The notes: a model not told the origin generated them from the letters alone. Positions 25,945 through 34,425 are shown, numbered from the stretch's first letter. The stretch is 64,000 nucleotides of DNA from an uncultured Parabacteroides sp. (GCA_949298575.1 CASFXH010000001.1:62001-126000), one strand, 5' to 3'. A program made the numbers and translations.

Positions 25945-28041
25945 ATGAGACATCAACTCAAACTCAAATTGATCGCTTGCCTCTCGCTGGCATGTTCGCT
26001 GGCCTGGGGGCAGAACTACACGACGCCTTTCACCCATTCCCTGATGGACGAGAAGACTTATGATCTGCTGGTCGGGGAGTCGTCGGGCGAACAGGCTTAT
26101 TACCACATCCTCGACATCGCCCCCTACGAGCGCGACCGCTTGGCCGCGGACTACGAGGGCCTTTTCATGGAGTCAAAATACGTTGTCAACCTCTTGAAAA
26201 GCTATGGCATCGACAACGCGACGGTCGAGCAGCTGGGCAAGACGACGACTTGGGACGGCGTAAGCGCCAGCGTCTGGGAAGTCTCGCCCAAGCGGGCCAA
26301 AATCGCCGACTACCGTGACTTGGCGGCTATCCTGGGGCAGGGGAGCCAATCCACGGACGTGACGGCGCCCCTCGTCTGGGTGGAAGCGGCCGATAGCCTG
26401 ATGGTCGCTTCGCGCGACGTCCGGGGAAAGATCGCGGTGACCGATGCCGCCGCCTCGCGGGTTCACGACCGGCTGGTCGACGCGGGCGCCCTTGGGGTGA
26501 TCAGTTTTTATTCGCCGCGGCCGCTGATCGATCCGCTCCAGATCCCCAACAGTGGCATCCGGAGCCAGAAACCCACCTTCTGCGTCAATCTGACCGCCCG
26601 CGATGGCTATGCCCTCCGCGACAGGCTGTTGAAGGGCGAGGAGATCGAAGTCCACGTCAAGATCGAGGCGACGACCGAGGAAACTCAGATCGAAGTCCCC
26701 ACGTGCGTCATTCCTGGTTCCGATCCGGACGCGGAAGAGCTGATTCTTTCGGCCCATCTATTTGAAGGCTACGTGAAGCTTGGCGCGAACGATAATATTT
26801 CCGGCTCGATGGCGCTGCTGGAAGTCGCCCGCACGCTGAAGCGATTGATCGACGACGGCCTCATCGAACGCCCCAAGCGGAGCCTCCGTTTCATTTGGAT
26901 CCCGGAATTTCAAGGTAGCATTCCTTGGGCCATCAAACATAAGGATCTCCTCGAGCGATCTTTATGCAACATCAATCTCGATATGGTCGGCCTGTGGCTC
27001 AGCAAGCACGGCTCATACTTCTGCATGCACCGCACGACCATGGGGAATCCCCATTACCTGAATGATGTCTCGGAATCCTTTTTCCATTATATGGGCGCCA
27101 CCAACAAAGCCTTCGTCGCGACAGGCGTCGGCCGCCCGGAAGCGCTGAAGCCCGTGTTCAGCACGATTGGTTCGCGCGACCCGTTCTATTATTCGATCAA
27201 CGCCCATTACGGGGCCTCCGACCATCAGGTATTCAACGATTGGGGCGTCCAGGTTCCCGGCGTGATCCTGATCACTTGGCCGGATAATTTTTACCATACC
27301 TCGGGTGACAGGCCGGAGATTTGTGACCCGACTCAGCTCCATCGGGCGGTCGTCCTTACGTCGGCGATCGCTTATACGATCGCGTCGGCGGGAGTCGATG
27401 GGGCGATGGCGATCGCCGGCGAGGTGGCCGCGAACGGTGAGAAACGGCTCTCGTTGAAGCTCGCGGAAGACCTCGCGGACCTCGGCAGGGCAACGGGAGA
27501 GGGGCTCGCGGCCGCGTACCGCAAGGCGGTCTTCAATCAAGAAGCCTTGACGCTCAACGAGATCGAGACCCTGCGAACCGTCAGCGAGCTCGCGCCCGGC
27601 GAAAAGGCCCTCGAGACCTACCTCGACGCCTTGGAGGACGCCATGAAGGCCAACCTGAGCACGAACAAGGCCCGCCTGGAAGCGGCCCTCAAGGCACGGG
27701 CCGGCCAGCTCGGCGTAGCGGTCAGCCCCAAAATCCAGCTGACGGCCGAGGAGAAGGCGGCCGCGAAAGTCTTCCCCCGCTCAACGGCGAAGGTCAAGGA
27801 GTATGGCTACGGCGTGCTCAGCTCCCTGTCGAAGGATTTGTTGGGGAAATACGACTTGCTCCGGGGGACGAGATTGGCTTTGGCGCATGGCGACGACATC
27901 GCGAAGCTCACGGTCAACGGCAATTTGAGCGTGCTCGACATCAAGAAGATGCAAGACGCCCAATTCCCCGACGCGGACAGCCTCGCCGACATCCTGAAAT
28001 TTATGGACCTGTTGAAGGAAGCGGGACTGGTCGCCTTCTAG
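25945..28041 (+). CDS. Secreted M28-type peptidase, DUF4910-like, with C-terminal extension
   Basis: 698 residues with signal peptide ending SLAWGQ. A PA-like region (about 140-250) is followed by a metallopeptidase domain whose motifs differ from the neighbour: SAHLFEG (no HxD), GANDNISG, WIPEFQGS in place of GGEEQG, NINLDMVG, and FYHTSGDRPE. These variants recall the DUF4910/aminopeptidase-like branch of clan MH. A further 200 residues are helical and rich in Lys, Glu and Ala, possibly a dimerisation or binding part. It starts 51 bases after the first peptidase, in one transcript. The start at 25945 gives a clean signal peptide; the frame runs back to 25894. Confidence 0.82.
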   Translation: MRHQLKLKLIACLSLACSLAWGQNYTTPFTHSLMDEKTYDLLVGESSGEQAYYHILDIAPYERDRLAADYEGLFMESKYVVNLLKSYGIDNATVEQLGKTTTWDGVSASVWEVSPKRAKIADYRDLAAILGQGSQSTDVTAPLVWVEAADSLMVASRDVRGKIAVTDAAASRVHDRLVDAGALGVISFYSPRPLIDPLQIPNSGIRSQKPTFCVNLTARDGYALRDRLLKGEEIEVHVKIEATTEETQIEVPTCVIPGSDPDAEELILSAHLFEGYVKLGANDNISGSMALLEVARTLKRLIDDGLIERPKRSLRFIWIPEFQGSIPWAIKHKDLLERSLCNINLDMVGLWLSKHGSYFCMHRTTMGNPHYLNDVSESFFHYMGATNKAFVATGVGRPEALKPVFSTIGSRDPFYYSINAHYGASDHQVFNDWGVQVPGVILITWPDNFYHTSGDRPEICDPTQLHRAVVLTSAIAYTIASAGVDGAMAIAGEVAANGEKRLSLKLAEDLADLGRATGEGLAAAYRKAVFNQEALTLNEIETLRTVSELAPGEKALETYLDALEDAMKANLSTNKARLEAALKARAGQLGVAVSPKIQLTAEEKAAAKVFPRSTAKVKEYGYGVLSSLSKDLLGKYDLLRGTRLALAHGDDIAKLTVNGNLSVLDIKKMQDAQFPDADSLADILKFMDLLKEAGLVAF

Positions 28042-28068
28042 ACCTTCCCGCGGACGCGTAAAAGAAAA

Positions 28069-28106
28069 CGCCCGGCCATCTACCCCTCGCGGGGGATGGT
28101 CGGGCG
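28069..28106. terminator. Bidirectional terminator between convergent genes
   Basis: CGCCCGGCCATC pairs with GATGGTCGGGCG, with an inner CCCC/GGGG stem; A-run on the left and TATTT on the right allow use in both directions, by the M28 peptidase (+) and the PfkB kinase (-). Confidence 0.75.
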
Positions 28107-28134
28107 TCCGTATTTAAAAAGGCTACGAACTCGC

Positions 28135-29040
28135 TTAATCCAGATCGGGCAAACGCCGCTCGGCGGTCTCCATGAGGCGGACGACGGCCTCGCTCGTGCC
28201 CCGGAAGGGGCCTGTGCCCTCGATTTTCATCGTCGACATGGCGGCGGCGAAGCGTCCCGCCTCGTCGATGCTCTTCCCTTTCGAGCGTTGATAGAGATAA
28301 CCGGTCATGTAGGTATCCCCGGCGCCTGTGGCGTCGACCGTCTCCCGCGGGATGTAAGCCGGGATGCGATGGAAGGTCTCGCCATCGTAGATGACCGAGC
28401 CGAGGCTGCCGAAAGTCAGCAGCACTTCCTTCACGCCCCAATCATAGAGGATCTTTCCCGCCTCGCGGGGCCGCGCGGATCCCGTCAGGACCTCCATCTC
28501 GTGCTCGTTGGCTTTCAGGAAATGGACGTGGCGGAGGAAATCCTTTTTCTCGGGCCAATCGACCGCGAACACGTCCTCGCCCCGCACCTCGCGGAGGTAG
28601 CCTTGCGAGTCGATCGACACCAATCCCTTTCCCGCGAGGTAGCGGACGACCTCAAGCGAGAAGTCATCGGCCAGGAGGCTGCCGAGGTGGTAGATTTTCG
28701 CCGGCTCGATCTTCGCGAGGCGCTCGACGGTGAACGGGTCGGCCTTCGCCAGCACCCGCTGCGTCCGGTTGTCTTGATTCTCGCCGTAAATGTTCTCGAA
28801 GTAGACGGTGTGCTCGCTGGGCATCACCTCGACGTGGATCCCGTCCGCGCGAAGCTCGTCGACGGCCGCCATCTCGGTCTCCGCGAGCGCGGTGACAAGA
28901 AGGTAGTCCACGTCCGGAAAATTCTTGATCGCGTGGGAGAAATAGAAGGACGTCCCGCCCGGCATGTAGACCGTCTTGCGTGTCGTGACGATCTTGTCTT
29001 TCGTGATGTGCCCCACGCAGCACAATTCGTGTGTCATCAT
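28135..29040 (-). CDS. PfkB family carbohydrate/nucleoside kinase
   Basis: 301 residues in the ribokinase fold. N-terminal CVGHITKDKIVT and the GG motif MPGGTSFYFSHAI; C-terminal PfkB signature VDATGAGDTYMTGYLY, which carries the catalytic Asp and anion hole, then the FAAAMSTMKIEG segment. Cytoplasmic ATP-dependent phosphorylation of a sugar or related alcohol; the substrate is not clear. It stands alone between a terminator upstream (29069) and a shared one downstream, so it is probably monocistronic. Confidence 0.9.
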   Translation of the reverse strand: MMTHELCCVGHITKDKIVTTRKTVYMPGGTSFYFSHAIKNFPDVDYLLVTALAETEMAAVDELRADGIHVEVMPSEHTVYFENIYGENQDNRTQRVLAKADPFTVERLAKIEPAKIYHLGSLLADDFSLEVVRYLAGKGLVSIDSQGYLREVRGEDVFAVDWPEKKDFLRHVHFLKANEHEMEVLTGSARPREAGKILYDWGVKEVLLTFGSLGSVIYDGETFHRIPAYIPRETVDATGAGDTYMTGYLYQRSKGKSIDEAGRFAAAMSTMKIEGTGPFRGTSEAVVRLMETAERRLPDLD

Positions 29041-29068
29041 TCCCTACTTTGCGTTTGAAAAAAATTAG

Positions 29069-29099
29069 AAAGCCGCGAATTTAAGGAATCCGCGGCTTT
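29069..29099 (-). terminator. Intrinsic terminator of the esterase operon
   Basis: AAAGCCGCG and CGCGGCTTT form a 9-bp stem with a 13-base loop; on the minus strand it is followed by a T-rich run (complement of GAAAAAAATTA). It lies 17 bases after the stop of the second esterase. Confidence 0.8.
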
Positions 29100-29115
29100 A
29101 ATGAAAGTCTGTTGA

Positions 29116-30327
29116 TTATTTGAACAACTTCGGCGCGAGCTCCGTCAGGTAGACACGCCAGTTGCGCCAGATATGTCCGCCTTCGCTCTCATAATATTCG
29201 AAGGGATAACCTTTCGACTGGAGCAGGTCGCGATATTCGACGTTGGCCTGGTAGAGGAAGTCCGTCTTGCCGATCCCGATCCAATAGAGCTTGGGGGCGT
29301 CCTTGAACTGGATGGCCAGCTTGCCCTCCATATCCTCGTACACGGGCGAGACTTTCTCGTCGGTCACGCCGATGGCGGAGGAGAAGAGGCCGACATAGTC
29401 AAATTTGTCGGGGTAAAGCTTCGAGATGTGCAGCGAATGGAAACCGCCCATCGACAGGCCGGCGATCGCCCGCCCGCTCTTCTTCTTGATCACCCGGTAG
29501 TTTTTCTCGACGAACGAGATCACGTCGGGGAAGCTTTGCTCGAACGTCCCGTCCATCATGTGCGGCAGGCGCATGACGGGCTTCAGCAACCCTTCTTGCG
29601 ACTCGCCCGGCGCGGCCTCTTGATCGACGTTGCCGTTCGTCATGACGACGATCATCGGCTCGGCCTTGCCTTGGGCGATGAGGTTATCCATGATCTGGGC
29701 CGTGCGGCCGAGGGCGCTCCAGGCTTCCTCGTCGCCACCCATGCCGTGGAGGAGGTAGAGGACGGGATATTTCTGCCGGCCTTCCTCGTAGCCCGCCGGC
29801 GTATAAACCGTCAGCCGGCGTTGCTTGCCGAGCGTCGGCGAGTCGTACCAGCGCTTCGCCACGGTCCCGTGGGGCACGTCGTTGACCGAATAGAGGTCGC
29901 CCTGGCCCCCCTTGATGATAAAGATGTTCGTGACGGTCATCACGTCGCGGTTCATGTAGACGTTGTTGGGGTCCATCATCCGTATCCCGTCCACGAGGAA
30001 GCTATAGCTGTAAAGCTCGGACTTCAACGGCTCCGGGGTGGTGTATTCCCAGACCCCCTGCTCGTTCTCCGTCAGCGTGGCGACGCCCGGGCGGTCGAAG
30101 GTACCTTGCTCGGTCGTCACTTTTTGGGTCGGGAGGAAGTCGCCCGTCACCTGGACGACGCGCGCCTTAGGCGCCACCAGGCGGAAGGTCACCGTATTGT
30201 CCGGATGGATTTCCGGAGAGATCAGGGCGCTATTCCCGAAGAGGGCTTCTTGCGCCAGCAGGCTCACGCTTGTCAGCATGAAGGCCATCAGAGCGAGGAT
30301 CGCTCGCGTAAAACTTTTCTTTTCCAT
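29116..30327 (-). CDS. Secreted alpha/beta-hydrolase esterase, CE1/Fes-like with N-terminal CBM48-like domain
   Basis: 403 residues. Signal peptide ends SVSLLAQ; an immunoglobulin-like E-set domain (about 30-125; TVTFRLVAPKARVVQVTGDF) precedes a Fes/esterase-D type domain. Nucleophile elbow GLSMGG (IAGLSMGGFHSL), oxyanion region YLLHGMGGDEEAW and catalytic His in SEGGHIWRNW. The family removes ferulic, acetyl or other acyl groups from glycans. It is a tandem copy of the gene just upstream (30339-31517), 11 bases away; together they may act on one acylated polysaccharide. Confidence 0.9.
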   Translation of the reverse strand: MEKKSFTRAILALMAFMLTSVSLLAQEALFGNSALISPEIHPDNTVTFRLVAPKARVVQVTGDFLPTQKVTTEQGTFDRPGVATLTENEQGVWEYTTPEPLKSELYSYSFLVDGIRMMDPNNVYMNRDVMTVTNIFIIKGGQGDLYSVNDVPHGTVAKRWYDSPTLGKQRRLTVYTPAGYEEGRQKYPVLYLLHGMGGDEEAWSALGRTAQIMDNLIAQGKAEPMIVVMTNGNVDQEAAPGESQEGLLKPVMRLPHMMDGTFEQSFPDVISFVEKNYRVIKKKSGRAIAGLSMGGFHSLHISKLYPDKFDYVGLFSSAIGVTDEKVSPVYEDMEGKLAIQFKDAPKLYWIGIGKTDFLYQANVEYRDLLQSKGYPFEYYESEGGHIWRNWRVYLTELAPKLFK

Positions 30328-30338
30328 GTTCAGAGGAT

Positions 30339-31517
30339 TTATTTAAAGATCATTTGAGCGAATTTCGTCAGGTAGATCCGCCAATTCTTCCAGATGTGTC
30401 CCTCGCCGTTTTCGAAGTAGGTGTACTTCAAATTATTCTCGTCGAGGATCTGGCGGAACTGGTTGCAGGCGTCGAGGAGGAAATCCTCGTTGCCGATAGC
30501 GATCCAGTAGACCTTCGGGTTCTTGGCGAACTGCGTCTTGAGCTTCCCGATCGACGCGGTACGCTCGTCGCCTTGCCGGAAGAGGGCGGAGGAGAAGACG
30601 CCTACGTAGTCGAACGTGTCAGGATAGTCCATGGAGATGTTGATCGTGTGCCCGCCGCCCATCGAGAGGCCCGCGATGGCGCGACCGCTCTTGCGCTTGA
30701 GCGTCCGGTAGTTTTGATCGATAAACTTGATCACGTCGGGGAAGGCGGCCTCGAACTTGCCCGGCACGTTGCCCGGCTGCCGCATCGAAGGCTGTCCCTC
30801 GACCGAGGTCTCGCCCGGCGCGGCCTCTTGACCGGCGTTGCCGTTGGTCATGACGACGATCATCGGTTCAGCCTTGCCTTGCGCGATCAGGTTATCCATG
30901 ATTTGCGCCGTGCGGCCGAGGGCGATCCAGGCTTCCTCGTCGCCACCCGCGCCATGGAGGAGGTAGAGGACGGGGTAACGCTTGCCGCTCGTCTCGTAGC
31001 CAGGCGGCGTGTAAATGGTCAGCCGACGCTCCATGCCCAAGCCCGGCGAGTCGTACCAGCGTCTGGCCACGGTCCCGTGGGACACCTTGTTGACCTTGTA
31101 ATAGTCGCCAGGGTCGCCGCCGACAATAAAAATGTTGGTGATGGATCGGACGTCGCGATTCAGGAAGACGTTCGAGGGATCGTTCGTCCGGAAGCCGTCG
31201 ATAATGAAGCTGTAGCTATAGAGTTCTGAAGCCAGGGGTTCGGGAGTCGTAAATTCCCATACGCCGTCTTTCCCCTCGGTCATGTCGGCCGTCCCGCTGA
31301 CCTTCATGGTCCCTCGCTCGGTCTTGACCTCGGCTCGCGGCAGGAAGTCGCCGGTAACTTGCACCTTGACCGCCTTTGGCGCTTGCACGCGGAATGTCAC
31401 GGTCTTGTCCGGATGAATCTCGGGCGAAACGATCTGCGATCCGCCCCATAGCGCCTGTTGCGCGTACGCGCATACGCCGATCAGGAGTAGCGCGAGAGAT
31501 AAACTTAGTCTTTTCAT
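30339..31517 (-). CDS. Secreted alpha/beta-hydrolase esterase, tandem paralog
   Basis: 392 residues with the same plan as its neighbour: signal peptide to GVCAYAQ, E-set domain (TVTFRVQAPKAVKVQVTGDF), HGAGGDEEAW, nucleophile IAGLSMGGGHTIN, and His in NGEGHIWKNW. Long identical stretches (for example TAQIMDNLIAQGKAEPMIVV) show a fairly recent duplication, while the segments around the active-site His differ enough to allow different acyl substrates. First gene of the two-gene esterase operon. Confidence 0.9.
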   Translation of the reverse strand: MKRLSLSLALLLIGVCAYAQQALWGGSQIVSPEIHPDKTVTFRVQAPKAVKVQVTGDFLPRAEVKTERGTMKVSGTADMTEGKDGVWEFTTPEPLASELYSYSFIIDGFRTNDPSNVFLNRDVRSITNIFIVGGDPGDYYKVNKVSHGTVARRWYDSPGLGMERRLTIYTPPGYETSGKRYPVLYLLHGAGGDEEAWIALGRTAQIMDNLIAQGKAEPMIVVMTNGNAGQEAAPGETSVEGQPSMRQPGNVPGKFEAAFPDVIKFIDQNYRTLKRKSGRAIAGLSMGGGHTINISMDYPDTFDYVGVFSSALFRQGDERTASIGKLKTQFAKNPKVYWIAIGNEDFLLDACNQFRQILDENNLKYTYFENGEGHIWKNWRIYLTKFAQMIFK

Positions 31518-31560
31518 TTTGCTTATCGTGTTTTAAATGGTTGTCGACTTAAAAAAAGCA

Positions 31561-31590
31561 GGAAAGAAATACCTCACGGCATCTCTTTCC
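31561..31590 (-). terminator. Intrinsic terminator after the DUF6261-like gene
   Basis: GGAAAGA and TCTTTCC pair over a 16-base loop, followed on the minus strand by seven T (complement of 31551-31557). It separates the DUF6261-like gene from the esterase operon. Confidence 0.55.
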
Positions 31591-31682
31591 CTAGTTTTAA
31601 CCAAAACCTTAACTATGAAAAAATTTACGTTTGTCAATTCGTAAACCTCACATGCAACTTACCGTAACGCCTAATTCCCGCG

Positions 31683-32663
31683 TCATACGACGCTAGGTGA
31701 ACCGCCGTCGCTCCCCTCAAAGGGCTCGTCCTTGTCCTCTTCGGACCCTTCCTCGGGCTCCGTGGGTTTTTCCTCGGACCCGTCGGGCTTCTCCTCGGGT
31801 TCGGTGGGCTCCGTGCCGGGCTTCTCTTCTCCTTCCGAGGGATTGGAGGGCTCGGTGCCGGGCTTTTCTTCCTCGCCCGCGGGCTTCGAGTTGCCACCTG
31901 TCGGTTCGTTTTTCGAGTCGTCGTCCGTTTTCTTGGCGGACTTCTTGCTCATTCTCCGGTTGAGGAGGATTTGCGTGTGCTCGACTTCCGCGTTAAAGTA
32001 CTCAATGAACGCGTCCACTTCCGTGGATGGGTTGATCAGGCTCTGCGCGAAGATGTAGGTCGTCACGATATCGTAGGCGATGTCCATCCGCTCGCGAATC
32101 GATTCCGCTGGCTCCAGCTTCTCGTCGACGATCGATTTTGTTCTCGTCTGGCGGAGCTCGGCGTATTGATCGTTGTAGCTGGCCAATTCGGTCACGCTTT
32201 CCGTGAGTCCGAGGGTCGCGACGTGGGCCTTGTTGTCCTCTTTATTCAAGTAGAACAGGAGGCCGATGATCAACTCCGTTCTGTCTTTCCCCGGCTGCGC
32301 GCCCATATTGGCGTAGCCGGAAATTTCCTCATACAGATCCGCTGCCGCTTTCTTCACTTCGGCGTTGGGCAAATTGCGCGCCGTCCGACAGACACCGAGG
32401 ATATGGCTGACCAGCGCGCGGCGCTGCGTATCCAATTCCTCTAGCGGTGCGGTGTTCTCGTTGGCCTTCGCCTCGGGCGGCAAGGCCCGGAGCGATTGCA
32501 GGTCGGCTTTCAAGGCTTCGAATGTCGCCTCGGGGACTCCCAGCTTCTCGATTCCATATTCCTCGATCCATTGGATGAGGGAACTCATCAGCGAGGCGTA
32601 CTCCTTTTTGTTGAGCCGCGTCAGCGAGATGCTGCGAATCTTTTTTAAAGCCCCTTCTGCCAT
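31683..32663 (-). CDS. DUF6261-like protein with acidic, proline-rich C-terminal tail
   Basis: 326 residues, no signal peptide. Residues 1-245 look all-helical (MAEGALKKIRSISLTRLNKKEYASL at the start is basic) and resemble the Bacteroidales DUF6261 family, whose function is unknown. The last 75 residues are low-complexity, with EEKPGTEP, EEKPDGS and EEKPTEP repeats, two of which are spaced exactly 14 codons (42 bp). A related protein with the same plan is encoded at 47488-48372. Both genes have a 41-42 bp tandem array directly upstream, which I read as meaningful context. Own promoter at 32692. Confidence 0.7.
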   Translation of the reverse strand: MAEGALKKIRSISLTRLNKKEYASLMSSLIQWIEEYGIEKLGVPEATFEALKADLQSLRALPPEAKANENTAPLEELDTQRRALVSHILGVCRTARNLPNAEVKKAAADLYEEISGYANMGAQPGKDRTELIIGLLFYLNKEDNKAHVATLGLTESVTELASYNDQYAELRQTRTKSIVDEKLEPAESIRERMDIAYDIVTTYIFAQSLINPSTEVDAFIEYFNAEVEHTQILLNRRMSKKSAKKTDDDSKNEPTGGNSKPAGEEEKPGTEPSNPSEGEEKPGTEPTEPEEKPDGSEEKPTEPEEGSEEDKDEPFEGSDGGSPSVV

Positions 32664-32691
32664 GTCCGCGAGAGTTTCTGTTTTTACATTC

Positions 32692-32700
32692 GCGAAGATA
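32692..32700 (-). promoter_or_regulatory. -7 box of the DUF6261-like gene
   Basis: Minus strand TATCTTCGC, same 9-mer as three other boxes in the window, 29 bases before the start codon. The tandem array lies 80-310 bases further upstream. Confidence 0.6.
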
Positions 32701-32779
32701 GCGCGAGTTTTTCACCTGTCAAGGGTTTTTCTCGAAAAAAACCTTAATGAGTCTCTTAAATATGTTAACACGCTATCCG

Positions 32780-33011
32780 TGGACGAATCCGCGGTCGCGG
32801 GTTGTTAATTTTGCCGCGAGAAACGCTTCTCGCGATCGCGGTCTGTTAATTTTGTTTATGGCGAAAGGATCCGCGGCCGCGGGGGGCTTGTCCGGGTCGC
32901 TTGGAGGCGATTCCGCGGGCGCGTTTCGTTAATTTTCCTTTAGAAATCACGATCCGCGGCCGCGGGGAAGCTTTCCCGGTCCCTTCCGGGGGAGTCCGCG
33001 GCCGCGGATCG
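32780..33011. repeat. Degenerate tandem array with CCGCGGCCGCGG palindromes, period 41-42 bp
   Basis: TCCGCGG-type cores stand at 32788, 32829 (as CTCGCGATCGCGG), 32870, 32912, 32953 and 32995, spaced 41, 41, 42, 41 and 42. The best copies hold the perfect 12-bp palindrome CCGCGGCCGCGG. Between cores a second shared element GTTAATTTT recurs at 32804, 32845 and 32928. It starts 6 bases beyond the stop of the ATP-grasp-like gene and ends upstream of the DUF6261-like promoter. Sequence is unlike the other arrays apart from the TCCGCGG core, but period and placement are the same. Confidence 0.85.
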
Positions 33012-33016
33012 ATGGC

Positions 33017-34261
33017 TCATTCCGTCGGCGGGGTCCACTCGGGCGCGGGAATCCGGATGGAGGCGACGAAATGCGTGTCGCTATCCACGGGGCAGAGCGA
33101 GAGGTAGCCGTTGAGGATGCGCCCCTCGCCGTCGAGCGTGAGCGGATTGTCGCGCTGGAGCTCGCGGACCGCGGCGAGGGCCTCGTCGGGATGGGCGTAG
33201 AAGCGGATCTCGAAGAGGCCTTTCGCCGTGGGGGCGACGAGGCTCTCGAAGAGGTGGGCCGACAGCTCGCCCATCGTGTGGCGCCAATTGATCTCGACGC
33301 AAGGGTGGACACGGTAGGCGCGGTCGGTGTCGAGGTAGATCATCATGTCGACGCCGACGGGCCCCTCGTACGCGCCCCGCGTCATTTCCCACAGGATTTT
33401 CCTGAGGCTCTCGCGGATGCTGTCGAGCCACGTGCGGCTCACGTAGCGGGAGAGGAGGTCGAGGATCCTTTCCTGCGACATCAGCCAATTACCCGTGTAG
33501 CCGCCCGAATCGTTCGTCTTGAAAAGCGAGTAGCCCACGAACTCGACCTTGTCGGCCGTGCAATAGAACTCCATGGCGAAGTCGATCAGGCGGTTGAGCA
33601 TCCGCTCGATGCTGACGCTTTGCCCTTGGGAGAAGGCCGAGCTGAGCCAGCTCCTGTCGTTCATCCGCAGGTTCTTCGAGCGGACGAAGCGGACGCCCTG
33701 CCCCGACGAGGTATAGGATCGCTTGAGGACGTAGGGGCCCGGGAACTCCTCGTTTTCGATGAACTGCCCGAGGAGGTTCATGTTGCGGATGAATCGAGGC
33801 CGCTCGGGGAGCTTGGCGTAGGGGTATTTCTCGCGCAAGAGGCCGAGGACCTTGGCGCTGGTCTCCCGGTGGAAGAGGCCGATCCAGTTGGGGTCCCAGC
33901 TGGGGATCTGGATCCGCAGGCCCGCCCGCGCGAAGGCGTTGTAGCGCATGATGTCCGAGCGGTTCTTCCCCCAGGGGACGGCCACGAAGCGCGAGGAGAT
34001 GGCCTCGTCGGCGTCGATGTCGGCGGGGCCCGTGATGACCCGCGCTTTGGGTCGCAGGCGCCAGGGCAGGTTGTTGAGGAAATCGTCGGGGATCGGGCGG
34101 GGGCTCCAGACGAGGTCGTCGGGGCCGGCGTACCATAAGGCGAGGCACGTCAAGTCTTCCATGAGCCACTGCACCCTTTTCGTGGGCTGTTGAAAGGAGT
34201 TCGACGTCTTGATGTTCTTTTCGTAGCCCGGGTTGAAATAATAAATTTTTCGATCGTTCAT
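33017..34261 (-). CDS. ATP-grasp-like protein of unknown function
   Basis: 414 residues, soluble. The N-terminal part (KIYYFNPGYEKNI, TCLALWYAGPDDLVW) is unlike known enzymes. From about residue 150 the layout fits an ATP-grasp fold: YVLKRSYTSSGQGVRFV (nucleotide-binding Lys and glycine loop), later GPVGVDMMIY and the metal-binding HPCVEINWRHTMG, which has the closing E-x-N motif. ATP-grasp enzymes join a carboxylate to an amine or thiol via an acyl phosphate; the substrates here are unknown. No neighbour suggests a pathway. A weak TATCTTTAT box lies at 34269-34277 on the minus strand. Confidence 0.6.
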   Translation of the reverse strand: MNDRKIYYFNPGYEKNIKTSNSFQQPTKRVQWLMEDLTCLALWYAGPDDLVWSPRPIPDDFLNNLPWRLRPKARVITGPADIDADEAISSRFVAVPWGKNRSDIMRYNAFARAGLRIQIPSWDPNWIGLFHRETSAKVLGLLREKYPYAKLPERPRFIRNMNLLGQFIENEEFPGPYVLKRSYTSSGQGVRFVRSKNLRMNDRSWLSSAFSQGQSVSIERMLNRLIDFAMEFYCTADKVEFVGYSLFKTNDSGGYTGNWLMSQERILDLLSRYVSRTWLDSIRESLRKILWEMTRGAYEGPVGVDMMIYLDTDRAYRVHPCVEINWRHTMGELSAHLFESLVAPTAKGLFEIRFYAHPDEALAAVRELQRDNPLTLDGEGRILNGYLSLCPVDSDTHFVASIRIPAPEWTPPTE

Positions 34262-34366
34262 TTTTTTAATAAAGATAAAGTTGTTTGACCCACGCGTAGG
34301 ATCCGCCGATGGGATCCGGAAGGCGCTGGGCCTTCATAGTAGGCTTATTCTCTCGTGTGGGGCTCG

Positions 34367-34425
34367 CGGGGCGGGCGGCGGTTTTGGGTCGCCTCCCGCC
34401 CCGGGAGTCCGCGTTCGCGCGTTCG
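34367..34425. repeat. Strong hairpin plus single array-like unit after the AMP-ligase stop
   Basis: CGGGGCGGGCGGCG (34367-34380) pairs with CGCCTCCCGCCCCG (34390-34403) with one mismatch. Next to it GAGTCCGCGTTCGCGCG matches the GAGTCCGCGGCCGCGG unit of the array at 32780-33011. It follows the ligase stop on the minus strand and lacks a T-run, so it is either a Rho-type 3' structure or a remnant of a repeat array. Confidence 0.5.

Noticed and set aside
33071..34138. 355-codon plus-strand frame opposite the ATP-grasp-like gene
   Set aside because: Composition is that of a mirror frame (Val/Asp/Glu/Ala-rich). The minus strand shows glycine-loop and metal-binding motifs and an A+T-rich start region.
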